The translations under genes and the position numbers were made by a program. This document shows, piece after piece, positions 42,079 through 50,596 of a DNA stretch of 64,000 bases. The DNA is from Endozoicomonas sp965199185 (GTDB lineage Bacteria > Pseudomonadota > Gammaproteobacteria > Pseudomonadales > Endozoicomonadaceae): NCBI GenBank assembly GCA_965199185.1, contig CBDAQW010000031.1, positions 49,101 through 113,100 of the forward strand, written 5' to 3'. Position 1 is the stretch's first letter. Each line of letters opens with the position of its first letter. The notes under the pieces were generated by a model. The model saw nothing but the letters and a program-made list of their open reading frames with translations, ran no database searches and was not told the DNA's origin.

Positions 42079-42834
42079 TCATCTGCTTCTACATACCTGG
42101 CAATCCGGATCAGCTTGCAATCTCATCGTTTGCCATTGCATCGTAAGAGCATCGAAAATCATCAGCCGCCCATTCAGCGTATTACCAGCACCGGCAATGA
42201 GCTTGATGGTTTCCAGCGCCTGCATTGTGCCAATAGTGCCAACGACCGGACCAAGAATACCAGACTCTGAACAGCTCAGTTGCTCATTACTTTGTTCATC
42301 GTACAGACAGCTGTAACAAGGTGTGCCTGGATGCCGGAAGTCATATACCGCCAGTTGCCCGTTCATTTTGATGGCTGCACCGCTGACCAGTGGCGTTTCC
42401 GTTTCAAAACAGGCTTTGTTAATGGCAAAGCGGCTGTTGAAGTTATCGGTACAATCAAGCACCACATCAGCTCTGCGAACCGTGTCAATTAAGTCTTTAT
42501 CATCCAGAATCGTCTGCCGGGTTTCAATGGTTATGTCAGGATTCATAGCCTTCAGGCGCTGTTCTGCTGCTTTTACTTTTGGCTGCCCCAGATCATCCTG
42601 AGAAAAAAGCACCTGCCGTTGCAGGTTGGTCTGATCCACGGTATCAGGGTCAACCAGCATCAATGCGCCGACGCCTGCCGCCGCAAGATACTGCGCAGCC
42701 GGACAACCCAGCCCACCAACACCAAGAATCAGTATACTGGATGACCGAAGCTTTTCCTGACCGTTAATATCAATCTGGGAAAGCATGATCTGTCTGCTGT
42801 ATCGCAGTAACTGGTCATCGCTTAACATTGTCAT
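42079..42834 (-). CDS. moeB: Molybdopterin-synthase adenylyltransferase (MoeB/ThiF/HesA family)
   Basis: An E1-like enzyme that adenylates the C-terminus of a ubiquitin-like sulfur carrier (MoaD, or ThiS if it serves thiamine synthesis). The 251-residue protein shows the nucleotide loop LILGVGGLGCPAAQYLAAAG, VDPDTVDQTNLQRQVLF with the essential Arg, DCTDNFNSRF and two zinc CxxC pairs (CYSC and CQVC). There is no rhodanese extension. I set the start at 42834 (MTMLSDDQLLRYSRQI); the frame runs further upstream into gcvH. It follows gcvH by 7 bp on the same strand. MoeB and ThiF cannot be firmly separated without the partner. Confidence 0.85.
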   Translation of the reverse strand: MTMLSDDQLLRYSRQIMLSQIDINGQEKLRSSSILILGVGGLGCPAAQYLAAAGVGALMLVDPDTVDQTNLQRQVLFSQDDLGQPKVKAAEQRLKAMNPDITIETRQTILDDKDLIDTVRRADVVLDCTDNFNSRFAINKACFETETPLVSGAAIKMNGQLAVYDFRHPGTPCYSCLYDEQSNEQLSCSESGILGPVVGTIGTMQALETIKLIAGAGNTLNGRLMIFDALTMQWQTMRLQADPDCQVCRSR

Positions 42835-42841
42835 CCGCCAA

Positions 42842-43231
42842 TCATTCCTCTGAAGCAACCGCTGTGTAGGCATCAGCATCCAGCAGGTTAGCCAGTTCAC
42901 TTCGATCTTTAATCTTCATTTTGAAGAACCAGCCGTCAGTATAAGGGGCAGAGTTAACTGTTTCCGGCGCTTCTTCCAGAGCCTTATTAACCGCAATGAC
43001 TTCTCCGCTGATCGGTGCATAGATATCAGAAGCTGCTTTTACAGATTCAACAACACCCGCTTCATCACCGGCAGAAAGCTCAGCACCTTCTTCAGGTAAT
43101 TCTACAAACACCACATCCCCAAGTGATTCCTGAGCATGGTCAGAAACCCCGATAGTCACTGTGCCATCTTCTTCCTCTCTGACCCATTCATGAGAGCTGA
43201 GAAATTTTAATTCAGAAGGAATACTGCTCAT
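42842..43231 (-). CDS. gcvH: Glycine cleavage system H protein
   Basis: GcvH carries the lipoyl arm that shuttles the aminomethyl group in glycine cleavage. The 129-residue protein shows LKFLSSHEWV, GVSDHAQESLGDVVFVELPE and the lipoylation site GVVESVKAASDIYAPISGEV (Lys near 65), with the C-terminal PETVNSAPYTDGWFFKM. The ATG at 43229-43231 is preceded by GAGG eight bases away. The genes gcvT and gcvP are not in the window, so gcvH is detached from the usual operon. It is followed immediately by moeB. Confidence 0.95.
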   Translation of the reverse strand: MSSIPSELKFLSSHEWVREEEDGTVTIGVSDHAQESLGDVVFVELPEEGAELSAGDEAGVVESVKAASDIYAPISGEVIAVNKALEEAPETVNSAPYTDGWFFKMKIKDRSELANLLDADAYTAVASEE

Positions 43232-43387
43232 CAAAACATCCTCGTCAAACTATATTGATAGAGTTTTTATAATTGAAAAAAGATTCTAACGGCTTTGTCG
43301 GTAACTTTATAGCATCTGTACAGCTAAGCTTGTGATATGCAACACTGGAGTAATTGTTTGAATATTTGCACCGGGTGGTTACAAGGA

Positions 43388-43906
43388 ATGTCCATTAATC
43401 TGGCGACACAATGCAATATCAGTTCACTGATAGAGTTAGTTCAGTTACTGCGGCAAATGGAAGACGACAGTTATCGTAAAACAACTGAACACTCTGTGAG
43501 CTCGATAGGCGCTCACTGTCGCCATATTATCGAGTTTTACCAGTGTTTTTTTCAGGGGCTTACTTTGTCCGCTATTGATTATGACAGACGTCAGAGAGAC
43601 TTGAGGATTGAATATAGCCGAACAGTGGCTATTGAAGAACTTGAACATCTTCAAAGACAACTGGGTGAACTCAATGACACAGCTATCCCTGAGCATCTTG
43701 CTCTTAATGCTCAGATTGATGAAAACCTGCCTTCTGTTTGTTGCAGCTCCAGCGTAATCCGTGAATTATTGTTTCTGCAAAATCACAGTGTTCACCATAT
43801 GGCATTGATTTCGATGCTTCTTCAACGTTATGGCAAATCCGCACCAGCAACTTTTGGGTTGGCAAACTCCACACGCATTTACCGAAAATCTCAGGCAATC
43901 AGTTAA
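43388..43906 (+). CDS. DinB-like helical-bundle protein
   Basis: A protein of about 172 residues that looks like a DinB/YfiT-type four-helix bundle: SSIGAHCRHIIEFYQCFF provides a His at the end of the second helix and FLQNHSVHHMALISMLL provides the HxxxH-like pair typical of the metal site. Members are metal-dependent thiol transferases or of unknown role. The frame is open back to an ATG at 43337 but those 17 residues look unrelated to the family, so I place the start at 43388. The choice is uncertain because the ribosome binding site is weak. It converges with the acyltransferase gene, overlapping it by a few bases. Confidence 0.6.
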   Translation: MSINLATQCNISSLIELVQLLRQMEDDSYRKTTEHSVSSIGAHCRHIIEFYQCFFQGLTLSAIDYDRRQRDLRIEYSRTVAIEELEHLQRQLGELNDTAIPEHLALNAQIDENLPSVCCSSSVIRELLFLQNHSVHHMALISMLLQRYGKSAPATFGLANSTRIYRKSQAIS

Positions 43907-45687
43907 GCCTCCGTTTTATGATGCGCCCGGAACTGACGAGCTGGCTCTACTCCCATGTACTTCTCCAGTGTTCTGTCGTTCACCTTTAGAAGATCGACAA
44001 TAATCAATCCATCCAGTGCATTATTGAAGTCAGGGTCAACATTAAAAGCAGCCAGCTCTCCACTGAGCTTCAGATATTGCTTTAGAAGTATGGGAATGCC
44101 TTTGTTATCTTTCTCGATCTGTTGAACCATGTACGACAAATGCTCAACATTCTGAACCCCTTGCAAGTCCTCCTCGAACCAAAATTTGCCCTTGTTTTTT
44201 AAGGGGGTTATTGGGGTAACCAGCTCCGTCAGAGCCTGATCTGAATTATTCACCGCCAGACAACCTGCCATTAATTGCCTGGACACTTCACTGTAATCAC
44301 TACTAATGCTCACCGGCCCAAAGAGAACTTTATATTGAGGATTGACTCCAACATAAGCACCAATGCCTTTCCAGAGCAGCATAAGCGCACTGAGACTTTT
44401 TTGATACTCAGGCCGAACAAACGAGCGCCCCATTTCCAGACAGGAACCCAAACGGTGAATAAAGTTAGCGTGATAACGAAACAAACTGCGGGTATAGATG
44501 CCATGAACACCATGGGTTCTGAGTATGTCGTCTACTCGCCCTATACGGTATGCACCAACTACTTCCTGGGCATTCTGATTCCACAGAAAAAGATGATGAT
44601 AATATTCATCGTATTGATCCAGATCGCTGGACTTGCCAGAACCTTCCCCCACCTGTCGGAAAGCAATCTCCCTGAGCCGGCCAATTTCTGCCAAGACTTC
44701 TGGCATTTGACGTGCTGCAGCGCAATACACCTGCATCTCACCTTTATCAATCAACAAACTGTCTGATGGCAGAGCAGCGATTTCGCTGGCTAACTGTTTA
44801 CTCGGTACCGCCTCATCAACCCTCTCACTTTTTTCTGTTGAGCAGAATGCCTGTTCGGTGCTTTCACCCAGATTACGAGTGGACAATAAATAAGTATTCA
44901 ATCGAAGATAGCTTGTCGCTGCAGCCTGAGTTGGAAATACCGAAAGCTCAGAACTGGAAATGGTTTTTCCAATTCTAAAGCCAATAGTCTGACCTTTTTT
45001 ATTAATCAACTCTCTGATCAGTCGTGTCGTTCTCAACAAAGGATGAATCATCCCCAAGCACTGAAACAGCCAGGGATTAGCTCCCTCTACAAATACCGGT
45101 GTGACCGGAGCACTGGTTGACCTGGCAATAGTAGCCGCAGTATGTCGCCATTTGGGATCGACAACCTTATTCAGTTTGAGGTTATAGCTTGCGACCTCAC
45201 CGGAAGGAAATATTAACAGCTGATGGCCGTCTTCAACCCATTGCCGGGCTTCTTCTACGGCTTTACGATTTTTTTCTCTGGCGTTTTTGCTCAGTATATC
45301 AACGCCAATAAATAGCTCAGCCAGTTCAGGTATTTTGCAGAGCATTTCATTGGTTAAGAGTTTAACGTCCGGGCGCTGTTTCAATAACAGGTCTGCAAGG
45401 GCAACCCCTTCAATACCACCAAAAGGATGATTGGCAACCACTACAGAAGGGCCGGATGTCGGAATGGAATCAGTCACTCCGGCTGTCACCTGATACCCAA
45501 CCTGAAAAATGTCCAGCACAACAGGCAGAAAATCTGCGCCAGTATGGCGTCCATCAACATGTTTGCTATAAAGAGAATCGAGCTTCTTTAATCCCAGCCC
45601 CCACTCAGCGATATTTTCCAGAATTCCAAAGGGCGTATTGCGAGGTAGTCGAAAAGGCGAGCTCTGCATAGTCTGCATAGTCTGCAT
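43903..45687 (-). CDS. Two-domain acyltransferase, OlsF-like (ornithine-lipid synthesis candidate)
   Basis: A 594-residue fusion. The N-terminal half (about 60-270) is a PlsC-type 1-acyl-glycerophosphate acyltransferase with VVVANHPFGGIEG (an NHxxxxxE active-site variant), LLIFPSGEVAS (substrate motif) and TPVFVEGANPW. The C-terminal half (about 310-560) resembles the GNAT-like hemolysin/OlsB N-acyltransferase domain: VGAYRIGRVDDIL, YHANFIHRLGSCLEMGRSFVRPEYQ and LFGPVSISSDY. This arrangement is that of OlsF, which makes ornithine lipids by N- and then O-acylation. Substrate assignment is inference. The start lies in a 9-bp tandem repeat (three ATGCAGACT-like units), so any of three Met codons could serve. 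Confidence 0.75.
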   Translation of the reverse strand: MQTMQTMQSSPFRLPRNTPFGILENIAEWGLGLKKLDSLYSKHVDGRHTGADFLPVVLDIFQVGYQVTAGVTDSIPTSGPSVVVANHPFGGIEGVALADLLLKQRPDVKLLTNEMLCKIPELAELFIGVDILSKNAREKNRKAVEEARQWVEDGHQLLIFPSGEVASYNLKLNKVVDPKWRHTAATIARSTSAPVTPVFVEGANPWLFQCLGMIHPLLRTTRLIRELINKKGQTIGFRIGKTISSSELSVFPTQAAATSYLRLNTYLLSTRNLGESTEQAFCSTEKSERVDEAVPSKQLASEIAALPSDSLLIDKGEMQVYCAAARQMPEVLAEIGRLREIAFRQVGEGSGKSSDLDQYDEYYHHLFLWNQNAQEVVGAYRIGRVDDILRTHGVHGIYTRSLFRYHANFIHRLGSCLEMGRSFVRPEYQKSLSALMLLWKGIGAYVGVNPQYKVLFGPVSISSDYSEVSRQLMAGCLAVNNSDQALTELVTPITPLKNKGKFWFEEDLQGVQNVEHLSYMVQQIEKDNKGIPILLKQYLKLSGELAAFNVDPDFNNALDGLIIVDLLKVNDRTLEKYMGVEPARQFRAHHKTEA

Positions 45688-45809
45688 AGTGTACCTTGGC
45701 TATTGTTATATATTCACACTGACTTCTATCTATAATGTCGAAGCCAGCGCTGTACAACAACAAGAATATGCAGGGTAAATGACAAAATCATTAATTATGG
45801 ATAAGTTTT

Positions 45810-46268
45810 TTAATACTCTTCCTCGATAAAGAACCAGCGTTTTATTGCATTATTAGTGTCCCAGAATTCCAGAAGTGACAGAAAAAAAGCAGACGCAAAA
45901 ACTGCACAGGCGTTATAAAACAATAATCCAGCATCATCTCCAATGATATTACCCATGTCATCAAACTCTGGCATGGTGATGCCCAGAGGTGTAAACAGGT
46001 GGAAGAAAACCGCACCTGCCATAACACCAAAAGCAATAATAGCGCCATATAATCGCAGTGCTGTAAATAACAGGATTGAGGCAATCAGCTCAACAATCCC
46101 CACACCATAGGCTCCATAATCTGCAAACCATTGAAAACCGGACCAGTCACCTAGTACGCTAAATATATGCAGAGTTTCATAGGAGTCTGTGAATTTGAAA
46201 AATAACGACTGAATAAACACAACCGCAATATAAATTGAAAAAACCCATCGAGCTACCTTGCTCATCAT
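45810..46268 (-). CDS. DoxX-like membrane protein
   Basis: A 152-residue inner-membrane protein with four hydrophobic helices (about 8-26, 48-68, 75-98 and 115-135), fitting the DoxX/DoxD-like family: ARWVFSIYIAVVFIQSLFFKFTDSYE, FQWFADYGAYGVGIVELIASILLF, and YGAIIAFGVMAGAVFFHLFTPLGI. Members are linked to respiration or redox protection, but the role is not defined here. AGGAGGG precedes two adjacent ATG codons (46268, 46265). It stands alone between the acyltransferase gene and the YHS protein gene, all on the minus strand. Confidence 0.65.
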   Translation of the reverse strand: MMSKVARWVFSIYIAVVFIQSLFFKFTDSYETLHIFSVLGDWSGFQWFADYGAYGVGIVELIASILLFTALRLYGAIIAFGVMAGAVFFHLFTPLGITMPEFDDMGNIIGDDAGLLFYNACAVFASAFFLSLLEFWDTNNAIKRWFFIEEEY

Positions 46269-46425
46269 TGCATACCCTCCTGAGGCTATTTAATACCAAT
46301 CGAAATTTACATCTTGATTGATACAACCTGAAAAACGGAAGAAACTTACGACAGTGCCACTCTATTAGCTGACAAGAAAAACATAGTCTCTGAACCGCAT
46401 TCGGTCAATTTTATCTCTCATTTGC

Positions 46426-46869
46426 TCACAGCATATCAGGCCAGTTTTTATCAGCCTTTTTAATAAATCCGGAAACATCTTCAAGCCAGGCATCTTGAAC
46501 TGAGCGGTCATAATTCAGATATAACTTACCATCGACAACCTTCCAGAAATTAGGATCTCCGGGAGCTCTCTTTTTTTTAACCGCCACAGCCCAGGCACAA
46601 AAGCCACCATACTGTGGCATATATTGGTCAGGATTATTTTTAAACAATTCAAGGTATTCAGCGTTTGAAAAATACCATTCAACACCTTGAAATTCGTATT
46701 TAAATCTCGGTTCGCCTTTGACGGCTTTCCCTTCCTCAAAATAAGCCACCGTATCATAGCCACTGACGGCCTTATTGCTGAACCATCCGGTATAGATATT
46801 CTTTTCGGCTGATGCATTAAAACTCATTGCCATTAATACCAGTAGCAGTGCACTCCATTGCCTGTACAT
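46426..46869 (-). CDS. Secreted YHS domain protein
   Basis: A 147-residue protein with a signal peptide (WSALLLVLMAMSFNASA) and one YHS domain: AVSGYDTVAYFEEGKAVKGEPRFKYEFQGVEWYFSN, then QYMPQYGGFCAWAVA. YHS modules are associated with heavy-metal handling, but here the usual Cys pair is reduced to one Cys (GGFCAW). I favour the ATG at 46869 with AAGGGG seven bases upstream over the ATG two codons earlier. It lies 16 bp downstream of the ATP-grasp gene and forms an operon with it and the DedA gene. Confidence 0.8.
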   Translation of the reverse strand: MYRQWSALLLVLMAMSFNASAEKNIYTGWFSNKAVSGYDTVAYFEEGKAVKGEPRFKYEFQGVEWYFSNAEYLELFKNNPDQYMPQYGGFCAWAVAVKKKRAPGDPNFWKVVDGKLYLNYDRSVQDAWLEDVSGFIKKADKNWPDML

Positions 46870-46885
46870 ATTCATTCCCCTTGTG

Positions 46886-48046
46886 TTAATCCGTATCCGG
46901 GTAACGCCTGACCAGATTCCGCTCCTTCAACCAGCTTCTTATTAATTGCAGTATCGAAGGCGATTTAAATCCCCGACGCCTGTTGATTGACCCCAGTTTA
47001 AACAGCGTCCGATATTGAAAAAATAACACCCTGAATACTTCCAGCAAAGAACCCCGGCAATCCCAGATATGAGCAGCTTCGCTGCTGGCTCCATTTATCT
47101 CCAGAATATAATATGCCTTGCCATCCATTAAAGCTTCAATATCCCGGAACTTTATATCAAATCGGCCATAATGGAATTCAGGTAAGCCCTGACTGACCTT
47201 ATCCAGTGATTTTGTTAACTGTTCTGTAATATATTGTCTACCATCCCGAAAAATAGCCCCTCTCGAATGACTGCCAGCAAAAGCCAGTTTATAAGGTTGC
47301 CCATCAGGCAGAATCTCTTGAAGACGATGCTGGTGCCTTGGTAAATACAAGTGTTTTAAATACCGAGCTCTGGAATCAGCCTCAATCAGTTGCTGTAATG
47401 TTGATTTACCATCACCAATCACATAAGGCTGATATTTCAAGGTGATAGAAAATATTTCGCCTTGATCTGAACCAGGATAGCGAATATAAAATACGCCTGC
47501 TTCTGCTTCATAAGGCACCATTTCCTGCAGAATAATACCAGCATCCACAGGGTAGCTATTAATGTAGTCTTTCAACTGATTCACATCATGGATAACCTTT
47601 ACGCCAGCACCACGACAGCCAATATCCGGTTTTGCTACTATAGGGAATTCTATTTTTTTATTAGTCATCCACTGTTTTGCTGTATTAATTTTCTTTTCCA
47701 GTGGACTTTGATACTCCAACAAGAGCCAGGGAGCTATCTTTTCATCCGCTTCATCAAAAGCTTTGGCGCATATTTCAGATTTTTTCTCTCCTACCATACC
47801 ACTCAACGAAATTTCTGGATTGGCCAGCAGCGGCAGACTAAAACCTCTGTATTTCAGAGATAACCAAAGCCATTGACAAGCAACAGGAATATAAAAAACA
47901 AAACCCGGCCAGAATTCAAAAAAAGAAATTGGCTTACTGACCTGCTCAAATACAGGCATGCCTCTATGCATTACCGGATCTTCAGCAAGCTTTTTAGCCC
48001 GTTTTACACTGCCGACGTTTTTATTAAGAACAGTCTGATCCATCAT
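46886..48046 (-). CDS. ATP-grasp ligase-like protein
   Basis: A 386-residue protein with an ATP-grasp core (about 130-335). It shows FPIVAKPDIGCRGAGVKVIHD (ATP-binding lysine and glycine-rich loop), ILQEMVPYEAEAGVFYIRYPG, YGRFDIKFRDIE and YYILEINGASSEAAHIWD (the metal-binding Glu/Asn). D-Ala-D-Ala ligase-like enzymes of this kind ligate a carboxylate to an amine. The substrate is not known. An N-terminal hydrophobic stretch (FWPGFVFYIPVACQWLWLSL) suggests membrane attachment. The start overlaps the end of the DedA gene by 23 bp, so the two are coupled. Confidence 0.78.
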   Translation of the reverse strand: MMDQTVLNKNVGSVKRAKKLAEDPVMHRGMPVFEQVSKPISFFEFWPGFVFYIPVACQWLWLSLKYRGFSLPLLANPEISLSGMVGEKKSEICAKAFDEADEKIAPWLLLEYQSPLEKKINTAKQWMTNKKIEFPIVAKPDIGCRGAGVKVIHDVNQLKDYINSYPVDAGIILQEMVPYEAEAGVFYIRYPGSDQGEIFSITLKYQPYVIGDGKSTLQQLIEADSRARYLKHLYLPRHQHRLQEILPDGQPYKLAFAGSHSRGAIFRDGRQYITEQLTKSLDKVSQGLPEFHYGRFDIKFRDIEALMDGKAYYILEINGASSEAAHIWDCRGSLLEVFRVLFFQYRTLFKLGSINRRRGFKSPSILQLIRSWLKERNLVRRYPDTD

Positions 48047-48659
48047 CGTTTTCCCAGCTGCCAGTTATTGTTTCTTGGTTTGCAATACATCTGTGGCCAA
48101 ACACAATCAAGACAATGATTAAAGGGAGTATTAGCCACTTCCAGCCAGAAAGGTCTGACCAGAACATCGTTCCAAACCAGTAAAGTCCAAAGAAAATAAA
48201 TCCTGTCCAGAAAAAAGAGGCTGCACCGGTCAACATACTAAATTTTAAAAAGGAGAAGCGGAAATATCCACAGGCCAGGTAGGTTGGAAGGCGCAATCCG
48301 GGAATCAGGCGCACCATAAGTACTGTCATGATCATTCTTCGTTTCAGCCATAATCCCGCCTGATTAATCCGGGAAGAATTTTTCCATCTCCCCAGAAAAG
48401 ACCACTTTTCAAGAGCAGAGCCCAAACCAAACAAACCAAGATCACCGGTATAAATGCCAAAAAATAGTGCCAGAAAAGCCAGCTCCGCACCGATGACTCC
48501 ATCAGCACTTAATAGAGCGGCGGTCACAATGGCGGCATCTTCAAGAATATAAGTCCCAAGAATAATAAGCAGCGCTAAAACCCAGGGTTGCTGAGCCGAT
48601 TCCATCCATATCTGAAACATATTTGCAGGATCTTTAAGCAAGTCTATTTCTGCAACCAT
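48024..48659 (-). CDS. DedA-family membrane protein
   Basis: A roughly 211-residue DedA/VTT-domain inner-membrane protein. The family includes lipid flippases such as the undecaprenyl-phosphate and phosphatidylethanolamine transporters. Features are the helix-loop ILEDAAIVTAALLSADGVIG, the membrane re-entrant FFGIYTGDLGLFGLGS, and MVRLIPGLRLPTYLACGYFRFSFLKF (the G.[Y/R]..R.IPG.R motif). The frame is open to 48767, but that region overlaps the divergent gene at 48694; the ATG at 48657-48659 (MVAEIDLL) is chosen without a strong ribosome binding site. First gene of the DedA/ATP-grasp/YHS unit. Confidence 0.78.
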   Translation of the reverse strand: MVAEIDLLKDPANMFQIWMESAQQPWVLALLIILGTYILEDAAIVTAALLSADGVIGAELAFLALFFGIYTGDLGLFGLGSALEKWSFLGRWKNSSRINQAGLWLKRRMIMTVLMVRLIPGLRLPTYLACGYFRFSFLKFSMLTGAASFFWTGFIFFGLYWFGTMFWSDLSGWKWLILPLIIVLIVFGHRCIANQETITGSWENDDGSDCS

Positions 48660-48693
48660 ACTTTGTTTTATTAATGAAATACAGGTGCCTGGA

Positions 48694-49065
48694 ATGACTA
48701 CAACATTTTTTGCCAGAACGTTAGCCTTCAGTTTTTTTCTTATCTTCCAATGGGCTGCTGCGAGCAACTTATCTTCTGAAACACGACTGATTATTGGTTT
48801 TGAAGAAATTCCCTATTTAAAACTGGGCGGTGCATCGGAAGCCACAAAATATATCAATGCCCAGTTGAACAATCAGGTAACACTCCGGCTTTTACGGCCA
48901 ATGGGGAATTCAGCCATTCTGATTGAAATACCCGACTCAAAAACGGACAAGTTACCAACACTGATGAAGCAAATCATGCAGATCAATAATGTTCAGTATG
49001 TCGATGAAGACACACCAGTCACTCTCTTTGCACCCATGGATTTCACGACTCCCGATTCCGAATAA
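48694..49065 (+). CDS. Secreted propeptide/inhibitor-I9-like protein
   Basis: A 123-residue protein with a signal peptide (FFARTLAFSFFLIFQWAAA). The mature part (RLIIGFEEIPYL...EATKYINAQLN...LRLLRPMGNSAILIEI...LPTLMKQIMQINNVQYVDEDTPVTLF) has the alternating beta-alpha-beta pattern and the terminal V-Y-V-D-E-D signature of peptidase inhibitor I9 propeptides. AGG sits eight bases before the ATG. It lies 20 bp upstream of a subtilase on the same strand. A role as chaperone or inhibitor of that protease is inferred from fold resemblance and position only. Confidence 0.55.
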   Translation: MTTTFFARTLAFSFFLIFQWAAASNLSSETRLIIGFEEIPYLKLGGASEATKYINAQLNNQVTLRLLRPMGNSAILIEIPDSKTDKLPTLMKQIMQINNVQYVDEDTPVTLFAPMDFTTPDSE

Positions 49066-49085
49066 CTAACCACAGATTATTAACC

Positions 49086-50480
49086 ATGAAAACAAGGATT
49101 GTTCTCGTTCTTACCGCCATAGCCCAAAGCCTTAATATGCCTGCGTTACAGGCTGCGTCTGTAGGGCAAGCCATGCTCAACCAAACAGACCGCATTGTCG
49201 TTCGTTACCACCCGAAACCCACTGAAGCTAATGCACTGGCATTTATCAAACAGGGCATGACCAGGGGCAGCTTTGGCGTTGCTTCTGGTAAGCGGAAGGA
49301 TGTTCTGGATATTGGTGAATCTCTGAGCCTGAACGATGTCAAAATGCTTGCAGATGCGCTGGCTGATGATCCGCAGGTCGCTTATGCAGAGCCGGATTAC
49401 ATTATGCAAACCATGCGAGTTCCCAGTGATTCCCGCTACAACGAGCAATGGCATTACTTCGAGCGAACCGGTGGTATCAATCTGCCAGCAGCCTGGGATA
49501 TTACTACTGGCAGTTCCGATGTTGTGGTAGCAGTGGTTGATACGGGTGTTAGAAGCCATCCCGATATTGTTTCGAAACTGCTTCCCGGATATGACTTTAT
49601 CAAAAACATCAATAGAGCTCATGATGGTGACGCCCGGGATCCTGACCCCAGTGACCCTGGCGACGCGATTAATGCCGGAAGCTGTAGCTCACCCGGCCAG
49701 CCGCTAATTCCATCTGAAGACGAGAACAGCAGCTGGCACGGGACTCATGTTGCCGGCACGATTGCGGCCACCACCGATAATAATGAGGGCGTTGCCGGTG
49801 TCAGCTGGGGCGCAAAAATTCTGCCTCTGCGCGTCCTAGGGTTATGCGGTGGATACAGCTCCGATATTATTGATGCCATGCGCTGGGCTGCGGGATTCCG
49901 TGTGTATGGTGTGCCTGCTAATACAAACCCTGCAAAGGTCATCAATCTCAGCCTGGGTGGCTCGCACCGCTGTTCTCGCAGTTATCAGGATGCCATTAAT
50001 GAAATCACCAAGGCTGGTGTAACCATCGTAGTGGCTGCTGGCAACAATGCTGAAAACTCAGCATCCACTCAACCTGCTAACTGTAATAATGTCATCAGCG
50101 TTGCGGCTACTAATCGACAGGGAACTCTCAGTTACTACTCTAACTTTGGTCAACTGGTTGATATTTCAGCACCGGGAGGGTCATTTTATGCCACTGCCAG
50201 TTCCGGCGTTCTTTCCCTGTCGAATTCAGGCACCGATGATCCAGTCAGCAGCACCTATAAATACCTGCAAGGCACCAGCATGGCGGCCCCCCATGTAAGC
50301 GGCGTAATTTCATTAATGCTCTCATTGCGACCAGGCCTCTCTCCGGCAAGGATTGAAGAACTGATAAAAGCCAATGCCAGAGCCTTTCCCGCAGGAAGCA
50401 CATGCCAAACAACTCAGTGTGGCAGTGGAATCATTGATGCAGCTGCAATTTTACAGGCTGTTAAAAACGCACCGATGTAA
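49086..50480 (+). CDS. Secreted subtilisin-like serine protease (S8)
   Basis: A 464-residue subtilase with signal peptide (VLVLTAIAQSLNMPALQA), its own I9-like prodomain (about 35-110, ending VAYAEPDYIMQTM) and an S8 catalytic domain. The triad motifs are VVAVVDTGVRSHPDI (Asp), SSWHGTHVAGTIAA (His) and GTSMAAPHVSGVISL (Ser). The oxyanion Asn lies in VVAAGNNAENSA. Cys pairs in the catalytic domain and near the C-terminus (TCQTTQCGSG) suggest disulfides. The product is probably exported to the periplasm or medium. The preceding gene encodes an extra propeptide-like protein. Confidence 0.92.
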   Translation: MKTRIVLVLTAIAQSLNMPALQAASVGQAMLNQTDRIVVRYHPKPTEANALAFIKQGMTRGSFGVASGKRKDVLDIGESLSLNDVKMLADALADDPQVAYAEPDYIMQTMRVPSDSRYNEQWHYFERTGGINLPAAWDITTGSSDVVVAVVDTGVRSHPDIVSKLLPGYDFIKNINRAHDGDARDPDPSDPGDAINAGSCSSPGQPLIPSEDENSSWHGTHVAGTIAATTDNNEGVAGVSWGAKILPLRVLGLCGGYSSDIIDAMRWAAGFRVYGVPANTNPAKVINLSLGGSHRCSRSYQDAINEITKAGVTIVVAAGNNAENSASTQPANCNNVISVAATNRQGTLSYYSNFGQLVDISAPGGSFYATASSGVLSLSNSGTDDPVSSTYKYLQGTSMAAPHVSGVISLMLSLRPGLSPARIEELIKANARAFPAGSTCQTTQCGSGIIDAAAILQAVKNAPM

Positions 50481-50596
50481 ATAAAAGCGCATAATAAAAA
50501 TACACAATGCCAGTGAAAATTGGCTAGCGTTTAACATAGAACTCGCGGGGGAAGGCTGGCAGTATTCCCTATCTCAATATTCCATGGAGCGGAATC

